Source: CAYPOY01 sp964412395
GTDB taxonomy: Bacteria; Chloroflexota; Anaerolineae; B4-G1
Length of the DNA stretch: 6,113 nt
NCBI GenBank assembly: GCA_964412395.1
Contig: CAYPOY010000322.1
Location: 1 to 6,113 of the forward strand
Reading direction: 5' to 3'
Shown here piece after piece: positions 1 to 4,971 of this stretch; positions within the stretch are counted from its first letter, which is position 1; each line of letters begins with the position of its first letter. The position numbers were made by a program, and so were the translations under genes. A model generated the notes under the pieces. The model did no database searches and had not been told where the DNA came from. It worked only from the letters and a program-made list of their open reading frames with translations.

Positions 1-567
1 ACTCCCTGGCAACCTTCGGCATCCCTTCGCCTTTTCGGTCGGAATTGCCTACCTGTCCCATCGTTCATGCGCGTTCGTTCGCCTGTATTTAGAGTCCGGC
101 CTACTTCCGTTTCCGGGTTTCCCCTTTCGTGGCACACCATCCGTTTCTCCTGCCCAGACGCCCCGCTCACTCCCCATGTCCAGGAGCCACCAGGGTCTCC
201 CAAGTCCCTGGCTTTTCTCTCCACACATCCCACGCTCTTTGTGGACCCCGGCAGACCCTCCGAGCACTCACCCGTTTCTCGGCGCTCTTTGTATTGGCTT
301 CTGGCCCGTTAACACCATCGCCGTCTGCATTTGAGGCTTTCGCCCCCTAACTCTTTAACGAGGCTGTATCAAGACTTCGGGGATTGCGGTATCCCCTACG
401 GGCTATGTGGTTCCCTGTGTACGCCTCAATTGCTTCGTTCGGTTTTGTTCTGCTTTACCTCCTGAACAACCTTCCTAACAACTGCAACACTCGGTATGGG
501 TGGGTGGTTAGCCCTTACCCAGCAGGGACTTTCACCCTGCAAGAAACGCCAAGTTCGCTTGGCGCAC
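1..567 (-). ncRNA. Group II intron RNA, 5' part (second intron, truncated by window edge)
   Basis: Read on the minus strand, the segment opens at 567 with GTGCGCC, the usual bacterial group II intron 5' end. A short hairpin (CGCCAAG/CTTGGCG, loop TTCG) and the phrase GGGTGAAAGTCCC, common near the start of domain I in such introns, follow. Further in lie other domain I-like phrases such as GGGACTTGGGAGACCC near 200. No ORF here looks real: the short reading frames on both strands have no domain and no convincing ribosome site, as expected of structured intron RNA. The intron protein, if any, lies beyond position 1. The base just upstream of the intron falls inside an attC core site (GTTA at 571-568), so the boundary is supported by the interrupted target as well. 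The class cannot be assigned without a full fold. Confidence 0.72.
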
Positions 568-696
568 TAACGGATGGGAGCTCAGCCGCCGCACGGCTTG
601 CGCAGTGTGACCAAACTGTACGTGAAACGCCACAAAAGCGAAAACACCCTCACAAAAAATCTCGATAGTGCGGTCGGCTGCAGCGATTGGTTGGGC
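568..696 (-). repeat. attC-like site closing the RiPP cassette, interrupted in its R' core by the intron
   Basis: Seven bases past the prenyltransferase stop, the minus strand reads GCCCAAC (696-690), a perfect RYYYAAC R'' core. It is followed by CAGCCGACCGCAC, which pairs with GTGCGGCGGCTG about 70 bases later with a single mismatch. After a short spacer comes GTTA (571-568), the start of a GTTRRRY R' core, where the next base begins the group II intron. The AGCCGAC/GGCT arrangement matches the strand polarity of classical attC sites, making the minus strand the cassette top strand. Stem, two cores and position directly after the last ORF all fit an integron cassette recombination site. The last three bases of R' are missing because of the intron. 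Confidence 0.68.
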
Positions 697-703
697 GGGC
701 CAC

Positions 704-1783
704 TTAGATGAAATGCATCAACCTTCGGCCTGGTTTTATGTACACGCCTAGCCGGGGACGCGTTTTGAGTTTCAGGCCAATGCCAATGAACGTGTGACGA
801 TCGACAGCCGCGCAACTCGACGAGGTGTTAGCGAGAAGACCGTCGATGGTGCGATAGCAGCTAGCATCTAATCCGAGACTATCTGCTAGTAGCAATACAA
901 TGTGCCGGGCATGTTCATCATTGTCGGTGAATCTGTGCAATGCATAATCAACCTTGATTGGCAAATCTGTTTGGCTGGGTGAGTAAAGGTCAAATGACAG
1001 ATCGTAGGCGTTGGCAGGTAATGTACTAGCTCCAATAACTGCATCGGACATTTCATCAATGGCCCAGAAGTGATCTTGAAGCCCTAGTCTCGTCACGAGC
1101 TCAAAGAGAACGCTGACAGGCATCGCATCACCCCTCGCATAAACCTTGACCCGCCTAATCGATTCGTGCAGATACTCTACTGCAACTGCAAACGGGCGGG
1201 CTTGATACTTGATGATGTCAAATGCTTCTTGAAGTCGTTGGGCAGGCTGATTAAGACTGAGAGTAAGAACAATTCGTGCCAACTGGTTGCTGAGTGCTGA
1301 AACGGTTTCCCCCAGAGGGTAGATGACTTTCAAGAGCGGAGGATTAGTTAAGTATACATAGTGATACATCAAGCTGCCGTGTCTTACTTGGAGCCTTTCG
1401 TTCGGCGGAAATAGAATCGACCGAAGACACCTTTCAATCTGGATACAGTGATCAGCCCCAATGAGTTGAAGCATCTTTTGAGTCACACCGACCTGCAAAT
1501 CGTAATTGTTTCGAGTAGTGAACCCAAGCACAGAGCAATCAATGATGTAACCGAAGCGTAGGTGACCCTCTTCGAGACTAATTGCATATTCGATAGGTGT
1601 ACCATCCCAGCAGAGATTCGAAAACCTAGGACAGGGCGCTTCAATGTCAAAACCAAGAATGCATTCTGGAAGTGAGTCGAATATCAGAATACCAAGCAAC
1701 TGATCCTTTGGCACATTCAGCGCACTGTACACACTTGTAAGAAACTCTCTAACAGAACTGCGCAACGAAGTTGTGGATGCCAT
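704..1783 (-). CDS. ABBA-fold aromatic (DMATS/indole-type) prenyltransferase, probable RiPP-tailoring enzyme
   Basis: A 359-aa protein with the motif pattern of the tryptophan dimethylallyltransferase superfamily, soluble enzymes that transfer a prenyl group from a diphosphate donor to an indole. I see DGTPIEY at residues 60-66, where the Glu (65) matches the indole-NH-contacting Glu of the family, VKVYAR at 212-217, LPIKVDY at 274-280, HTFIGIGLK at 330-338 and RPRLGVYIKP at 342-351. The alternating Lys/Arg and Tyr strand motifs are those that bind and shield the diphosphate in the barrel. Length suits the bacterial branch. No signal peptide or membrane segment. The ATG at 1783 has GGGAG 8 bases upstream. 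It lies 61 bases after the maturase on the same strand, and its stop is followed at once by an attC-like site. Peptide Trp76 of the linked precursor is the likely acceptor (inference); a free-indole substrate is the alternative. Confidence 0.8.
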   Translation of the reverse strand: MASTTSLRSSVREFLTSVYSALNVPKDQLLGILIFDSLPECILGFDIEAPCPRFSNLCWDGTPIEYAISLEEGHLRFGYIIDCSVLGFTTRNNYDLQVGVTQKMLQLIGADHCIQIERCLRSILFPPNERLQVRHGSLMYHYVYLTNPPLLKVIYPLGETVSALSNQLARIVLTLSLNQPAQRLQEAFDIIKYQARPFAVAVEYLHESIRRVKVYARGDAMPVSVLFELVTRLGLQDHFWAIDEMSDAVIGASTLPANAYDLSFDLYSPSQTDLPIKVDYALHRFTDNDEHARHIVLLLADSLGLDASCYRTIDGLLANTSSSCAAVDRHTFIGIGLKLKTRPRLGVYIKPGRRLMHFI

Positions 1784-1844
1784 AACCGTGTCTCCCGATT
1801 AGAGCCGCAACCAAAGGTTCAACTACACCGAGGCCTGTCGAGTG

Positions 1845-3327
1845 TCAGCCACGGTCAATTTGGGATCTGTCTGTCACGGGGCCATAAGACAACTGCAATT
1901 CCACGAAAGCTGTGATAGCCTCCTCAATCATTGCTCTCTGAAAATCGCAGAACCAGTCCGGCATGTCAGGCAGGTCGTGGCCCTCGAGAAAGCATACGCC
2001 CAGGCAGGGCTTACATATATTGACCGCCCAGCACTTTGCGCACTTTGTAGAATTCCATTTCTTCAGTTCAAGGAATTGCTGCCGAACTCTGAAGAGTCTC
2101 TCATAGTCCAACTCGGAGACATCACCCATCTCTGTGCCTGTTGACTGAAGCAGGTAGCACGGATATATTCGACCATCTGCATCGATGGAAACCAGATTGG
2201 TGCCAGCTTCGCAGAAATAGGGCCTTTGCTTGCCTTCGAGCAATGACTCGATTACAAACTGAATGCCGTTGACAACAAGAGGTGAATCACTGATCAGACT
2301 GAGTACACTGTACCGCACTAGTTGTTGAAAACACTCGATGATTTGCTCATTGTTAGCATCGGTGCGTAGCTGATGCCATTGACCAACAACGGGATGAATC
2401 ACTAGATATCGGATGCCAAGTTCGCTAAGGCCTATTGCGATATCTAGAGGCTTGATTCCATTTGCCAGATGGAGGTTTGTGTACACACATTCAACCCGCA
2501 CATCAATGCCACAACCAAGCAAGTGTTTGATGGTACCCAGAGCTCGGGAGTATGTTGGGCGGTTTCTCTTATCAGGCCTTAGTAAATCATGCACAGTGGC
2601 ATTGCCATCAAGACTCACGAACACCGTGAATTGATGTTGCCGCAGAAACTCCGCAATCTCATCCCGCAATATCGTGCCGTTGGTCACTATCACAAACTTC
2701 GGACTGTCATGGTCATCATTTTCGAACAACTGGACTGTACCTTCAACTATGTGTCGTATTGAAGGAAAAGCAAGAAGAGGCTCGCCCCCTAGAAACTTAA
2801 TCAGCTTGATATTGGAACAAGGTAGTGATTTTATGGCTCGGACTGCCCTCAATCCAGCCGGACCAGACAACGTAGCCTGCAAATTGCTGGTTCTACCGTT
2901 TTCTGTGGTTTTAGCACATCAGTGGGGGATGCCACCTGTTTTGGGCCGGTTTTTGTGGCACTCCGCCCTAGAAACGCCTTGTTTTTGCCCTGAAGTGGGG
3001 CTTCTTGAGCCAACCACAGAATCCGTTAGAATCAGGCAAATTGCTTGTTTGGGATGAATAACAATACGTGCAGTGGAGGTTGCATTGGCGTGTGACATTT
3101 AGGACAAGATGCTCGATTCTGCGGGCCTCTTTCTCTGTGCCTACCAGTTTAACAGCCGGCGGATCAAAGGAGCCCTTTGCCGTTGGTTCGTGAACTAGAC
3201 CGGATGGGTGAGTTTTGTCCATGGACTCTTCGAAGTTGGCAAACAGCTCTGCGGCCTTGGCTGGCACAATACGAAGGTCGAGATTTATAGTATCGAAGAG
3301 GAGATTGCTACCCAAGACATGATACAT
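1845..3327 (-). pseudogene. Radical SAM/SPASM peptide maturase, interrupted by a MITE
   Basis: Two ORFs together make one enzyme. From the ATG at 3327 (AAAGAGG six bases upstream, which favours it over the upstream TTG), the N-terminal part carries about 80 residues and then CNLHCTYC, the CX3CX2C motif for the SAM-cleaving 4Fe-4S cluster (Cys82, 86, 89). After the insertion the frame resumes with GGEP (128-131), a TIM-barrel body, and a C-terminal SPASM domain with Cys at 320, 338 (GRIYPC), 377, 380, 386, 389, 393 and 408, enough for two auxiliary clusters. Removing the 149-bp MITE plus one 8-bp target copy gives an uninterrupted 441-aa protein, a normal length for the family. Such enzymes install thioether, C-C or C-O crosslinks in peptides. 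As it stands, translation stops about 30 residues past the CX3CX2C motif, so the gene should be inactive unless the element excises. Confidence 0.88.
2887..3035. mobile_element. 149-bp MITE inserted in the radical SAM gene
   Basis: The ends form 24-bp terminal inverted repeats (2887-2910 and 3012-3035) that match at 20 of 24 positions, each starting CTG and ending TTCTGTGGTT. The element is flanked by the perfect 8-bp direct repeat GCAAATTG at 2879-2886 and 3036-3043, its target duplication. No ORF of any size lies inside; it is non-autonomous and must have used a transposase in trans. Interior sequence is partly self-complementary (TGCCAC/GTGGCA). The family is unknown; 8-bp duplications occur in several IS families. 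Deleting it with one repeat copy restores the host gene frame exactly. Confidence 0.86.
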
Positions 3328-3356
3328 GGCGCACCTCTTTCTCATGCACAAGCTGT

Positions 3357-3386
3357 ATAATACAACATGCTAAGACAGATAGTCCA
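3357..3386 (-). promoter_or_regulatory. Possible internal promoter for the maturase
   Basis: The minus strand shows TGGACT (3386-3381), 18 bases, then TATTAT (3362-3357), a 4/6 and 5/6 match to sigma70 boxes. The -10 box sits in the small palindrome TGTATTATACA. Transcription would begin about 20 bases before the maturase ATG. This would let maturase and prenyltransferase be expressed apart from the precursor, but the match is only moderate. Confidence 0.33.
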
Positions 3387-3415
3387 TATTGGCATCTAGT
3401 GTGGGCCGCAAACCC
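3387..3415. repeat. 29-bp inverted repeat, left arm (precursor-flanking)
   Basis: This arm begins TATTGGCATCTAGTG and ends GCCGCAAACCC. It is repeated in inverted orientation at 3703-3731 with one mismatch (A at 3394 against the base pairing with 3724). It lies downstream of the precursor stop and upstream of the maturase start, so the pair encloses the precursor gene only. See the right arm for interpretation. Confidence 0.9.
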
Positions 3416-3438
3416 GCTAGCTTGTGAAGCGCCTAGGG

Positions 3439-3678
3439 TTAGCCACAACCCCAGCCGCCGCACTTGGCGACTGCGCCTGCTATCTCCTTGATTTTCAAGA
3501 CATCGTCAAAGGGCAATCTGACTATCAGGTCAGCTTGAGCCAACACGGCCTCTACTGGCGAAGCTGTAAGGCTCTTGGCTAACGCTGATGCAACTCGTTC
3601 CACTTCCTCGCCTTTCAGATGGCTGAAGTCAATAGTTGGTAAAGTAGCACCTGCCTGCCGGATCTTCTCAGTTTCCAT
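3439..3678 (-). CDS. RiPP precursor peptide with C-terminal core KCGGWGCG
   Basis: A 79-aa peptide with a long, charged, largely helical leader (about residues 1-70) rich in Ala, Glu, Lys and Val, ending in a short Gly-rich core with Cys73, Trp76 and Cys78. These are the only Cys and the only Trp in the peptide, a composition typical of a modified core and not of a folded small protein. The start is well supported: ATG at 3678 with GAGGAG eight bases upstream. It precedes a radical SAM/SPASM maturase and an indole-type prenyltransferase on the same strand. Likely fate: radical crosslinking in the CGGWGCG segment, Trp prenylation, then leader removal, perhaps near the Ala-Val-Ala-Lys stretch at 69-72. 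No protease or exporter lies in the window. I do not recognise the leader as a named family; calling it a precursor rests on composition and neighbours. Confidence 0.8.
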   Translation of the reverse strand: METEKIRQAGATLPTIDFSHLKGEEVERVASALAKSLTASPVEAVLAQADLIVRLPFDDVLKIKEIAGAVAKCGGWGCG

Positions 3679-3702
3679 GTTCGATTCTCCTCTCTAGTAT
3701 TT

Positions 3703-3731
3703 GGGTTTGCGGCCCACACTAGACGCCAATA
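3703..3731. repeat. 29-bp inverted repeat, right arm (precursor-flanking)
   Basis: This is the inverted partner of 3387-3415, 28 of 29 positions matching. It sits in the precursor's 5' leader, between the promoter at 3828-3855 and the ribosome site near 3687. The two arms and the 287 bases between them contain the precursor and nothing else. In DNA the layout suits an invertible segment or a mini-element; in RNA the arms would pair and isolate the precursor message in a loop. No clear target duplication flanks the outer ends. Confidence 0.9.
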
Positions 3732-3827
3732 CAGGATGCTTTCGAAATATTCATCTCGGTGTATTGGCACAATCTAGTGCATATCTGTGAGGAGCTATGC
3801 TGTCAGAGCTACACCCCTCATTGATAC

Positions 3828-3855
3828 ACTATAGTCCTTGCTACACGCGAGTCAA
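3828..3855 (-). promoter_or_regulatory. Sigma70-type promoter for the RiPP operon
   Basis: The minus strand reads TTGACT (3855-3850), a 16-base spacer, then TATAGT (3833-3828): 5/6 matches in both boxes at near-optimal spacing. Transcription would start near 3821, giving a leader of about 140 bases before the precursor ATG that includes the right inverted-repeat arm. It is the strongest promoter-like sequence I found in the 330 bases between the precursor and the attC-like repeats; the rest of that stretch shows no gene. Confidence 0.6.
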
Positions 3856-4010
3856 TCATACTGGTTAAGGCACTATCTATGAATCGTATGTTGCCTTATT
3901 CGGGCCGTGAAGGTCGAAATTATGTCAATTGGCTGATCGCGGATTGACGGTTGAGCATCCCAATCATACAACTTTGGGTGTTGATACATACTGGCCTGTT
4001 TGGAGAGCCC

Positions 4011-4090
4011 GCCCAACGGCCCAAGGTCTGCGAAGTTCGCCACCAGGCAAATTTGGGCGTCAGCCCCTCTGCGCAGACCGGTGGTTAGAC
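4011..4090 (-). repeat. attC-like site, repeat unit 1
   Basis: On the minus strand the ends are GTCTAAC (4090-4084) and GTTGGGC (4017-4011), both fitting attC core consensus (RYYYAAC and GTTRRRY). Inside, GGTCTGCG pairs with CGCAGACC, and GGGC-GTCA-GCCC forms an inner hairpin; a second inner hairpin (TTCGCC with GGCAAA) has one mispair here. The GTTGGGC end is the junction with the RiPP cassette, which explains why it differs from the matching end of units 2 and 3. Confidence 0.62.
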
Positions 4091-4122
4091 GAAGTGACCA
4101 GGCGTCTAGCCGCAGGCATTTT

Positions 4123-4202
4123 GACTAACGGCCCAAGGTCTGCGAAGTTCGCCGCCAGGCGAATTTGGGCGTCAGCCCCTCTGCGCAGACCGGTGGTTAG
4201 AC
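4123..4202 (-). repeat. attC-like site, repeat unit 2
   Basis: On the minus strand it is bounded by GTCTAAC (4202-4196) and GTTAGTC (4129-4123); the second fits GTTRRRY at six of seven positions. All inner stems are intact: GGTCTGCG/CGCAGACC, TTCGCC/GGCGAA with loop GCCA, and GGGC/GCCC with loop GTCA. It is the best-formed of the three units. Confidence 0.6.
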
Positions 4203-4234
4203 GAAGTGACCAGGCGTCTAGCCGCAGGCATTTT

Positions 4235-4313
4235 GACTAACGGCCCAAGATACGCGAAGTTCGCCGCAGGCGAATTTGGGCTTTAGCCCCTCTGCGCAGA
4301 TCGGTGGTTAGAC
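4235..4313 (-). repeat. attC-like site, repeat unit 3
   Basis: The cores are the same as in unit 2 (4313-4307 and 4241-4235). The outer stem differs: GATACGCG faces CGCAGATC. The second pair has changed from G-C to A-T on both sides, a compensatory change, while two other positions now mispair. The GGGC/GCCC stem is kept although its loop changed from GTCA to TTTA. This pattern suggests that the fold has been under selection. Confidence 0.58.
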
Positions 4314-4361
4314 GAAGTGACCAGGCGTCTAGCCGCAGGCATTTTGACTAACTACTAAATC

Positions 4362-4377
4362 TGCGAAATACTTCGCA
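4362..4377. repeat. Hairpin TGCGAA-ATAC-TTCGCA
   Basis: A 6-bp stem with a 4-base loop that differs at one base from the centre of the palindrome at 4401-4416, 39 bases to the right. The two copies make a pair of sites between the repeat array and the recombinase remnant. No T-run follows, so it is not a typical terminator. A protein-binding or recombination site is possible but unproven. Confidence 0.55.
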
Positions 4378-4392
4378 TACTACTCATCTGGC

Positions 4393-4424
4393 GCGTGGTA
4401 TGCGAAGTACTTCGCATATCACGC
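4393..4424. repeat. 32-bp near-perfect palindrome
   Basis: TATGCGAAGTACTTCGCATA (4399-4418) is a perfect 20-bp palindrome. It extends five more pairs on each side (GCGTG with CACGC) across one G-T wobble. Such length is far beyond chance in 6 kb. It lies just downstream of the recombinase remnant's stop and beside the attC-like array, so a recombinase or regulator binding site is a reasonable guess. Confidence 0.85.
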
Positions 4425-4439
4425 ACTCTTCACGATCAA

Positions 4440-4690
4440 CTAAAATGGCACCTCTACCTCGATCACTTCATACACACCTCCATCTTTCTTCAGCGTCAGG
4501 TTGTCTAATGGGCTGCGAATTCTCCCAATGTCCCGGTTGCTCACGTGCGTGTACCGCTGCGTCGTGCGCACATCCTCGTGTCCCAATGAGAGCATAAGCC
4601 GCCGCTGCGGGGCTGGCAAGACACCCTTGCCCACCCTGACCTTGGCTGGCTTGCGACGCTGACCCTCCGCTGCGTAGCAGCGGTCGGCTT
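4440..4690 (-). pseudogene. Tyrosine recombinase remnant (C-terminal catalytic box)
   Basis: The C-terminal part reads LGHEDVRTTQRYTHVS and then RIRSPLDNL, the His box and nucleophile-Tyr box of XerC/D-like tyrosine recombinases (phage-integrase family), which cut and rejoin DNA at specific sites. Upstream in the same open frame stands RKPAKVRVGKG, resembling the strand preceding the K.R.VPL segment, but it passes straight to LMLSLGHED. About 80-100 residues with the HxLRH box are missing, so an internal deletion is likely. The N-terminal half and first catalytic Arg are also absent; the frame runs up to the intron 3' end near 4691. Similarity is closer to general Xer-like enzymes than to integron IntI, whose tail is usually YTHVL. 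The protein cannot be active. Confidence 0.66.
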
Positions 4691-4728
4691 GTCGGGTAGC
4701 CAGGGGGCATTGCTGCCCCCCAGCCCCC
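4691..4728 (-). ncRNA. Group II intron domain VI and 3' end (first intron)
   Basis: On the minus strand GGGGGCA-GCAA-TGCCCCC forms an upper hairpin with a GNRA-type loop. The lower stem pairs GGGGGCT with GGCTACCC, leaving the A of CTACCC unpaired, where the lariat branch-point A is expected. The segment ends ACCCGAC, six bases past that A and ending in AC, matching the usual AY intron 3' end. It is separated from domain V only by the TA-flanked MITE; without it, the V-VI joint would be CTA, a normal short linker. Confidence 0.66.
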
Positions 4729-4730
4729 TA

Positions 4731-4888
4731 GTACATCTGGGCGTAAATCCTTCGGTAGTTTCCGCCCGTTGGCACTACCCCAATATGTGGAGGAAAACGG
4801 ACAAAAACGCCACTTTTGCCCACATCTGGGGGTAGTTCGGCGAATCGCTACAATGTCTAACCCCCGAAGGATTTCCGCCGTCGTGTAC
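4731..4888. mobile_element. 158-bp TA-flanked foldback MITE
   Basis: TA dinucleotides at 4729-4730 and 4889-4890 flank ends that both read GTACA inward and share AAATCCTTCGG, about 23 of 30 positions matching as an inverted repeat. A second inner inverted repeat (ACTACCCCAATATGTGG near 4774 against ACTACCCCCAGATGTGG on the other strand) makes almost the whole element a long hairpin. There is no ORF. TA duplication is the mark of IS630/Tc1-mariner-type transposition, so a transposase of that group probably moved it. It splits domain V from domain VI of the intron. Confidence 0.75.
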
Positions 4889-4891
4889 TAG

Positions 4892-4925
4892 GAACTGTGC
4901 ATGCGACTTTCACCGCACACGGCTC
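4892..4925 (-). ncRNA. Group II intron domain V
   Basis: The 34-base catalytic hairpin is easily read on the minus strand: GAGCCGTGTGCG, a GTGAAAGT loop region, then CGCATGCACAGTTC. It has the usual length, opening GAGCC and closing GTTC. It lies 46 bases after the stop of the intron-encoded protein, the normal order for an ORF in domain IV. Confidence 0.92.
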
Positions 4926-4971
4926 AAGCCGCTACTAACGTCCCTTTCACAGGACGCGGCTTTGATACGTC

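Larger units (their letters stand above)
571..4016 (-). mobile_element. Integron-type gene cassette of about 3.45 kb carrying the RiPP operon
   Basis: In an integrated cassette the first bases (TTRRRY) come from its own attC and should complement that site's R'' core. Here the minus strand begins with G^TTGGGC (4017-4011), at the end of the preceding attC-like repeat, and the cassette's own R'' at 696-690 is GCCCAAC, its exact complement. The match extends to GTTGGGCGGGC against GCCCGCCCAAC. Between them lie a promoter, the precursor, the maturase and the prenyltransferase, all facing the attC as cassette genes normally do. Most known cassettes hold one gene in about 0.5 to 1.5 kb without a promoter, so three genes with a promoter is unusual. 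No intact integron integrase is visible, so mobility is inferred from sites only. Confidence 0.6.
4015..4349. repeat. Three tandem repeats of about 112 bp (ORF-less cassette array)
   Basis: Units start at 4015, 4127 and 4239 with spacing 112, 112 and 111; the third lacks one base in a hairpin loop. Each unit consists of an attC-like stem and a linker of about 33 bases containing another strong hairpin (GGTTAGACG pairing with CGTCTAGCC across an 11-base loop). No unit encodes a credible protein; the frame running through them is open only because of the repeat. After unit 3 a fourth GACTAAC core (4346-4352) leads into unrelated sequence with the palindromes, so the array ends there. Confidence 0.9.

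Noticed and set aside
384..668. Plus-strand ORF of 94 codons and other short frames in 1-660
   Set aside because: They lie in group II intron RNA and the attC-like site, show no domain or ribosome site, and run against the direction of every supported gene.
2883..2967. Simple frameshift or assembly error in the radical SAM gene
   Set aside because: A clean element with inverted ends and an 8-bp target duplication explains the break and restores the frame exactly.
1842..3057. Plus-strand ORFs of 100, 73 and 127 codons opposite the maturase
   Set aside because: No motifs; they overlap a strongly supported minus-strand gene and its MITE.
3929..4240. Plus-strand ORF of 103 codons across the repeats
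   Set aside because: Its second half repeats itself because the DNA repeats; the frame is an effect of the 112-bp units, with low-complexity translation and no domain.
4015..4349. CRISPR array
   Set aside because: Whole units of 112 bp are repeated, linkers included; there are no short repeats with unique spacers and no cas genes.
4399..4418. loxP-like or terminator site
   Set aside because: It lacks the asymmetric 8-bp core of a loxP site, and there is no downstream T-run for a terminator; kept only as an unexplained palindrome.
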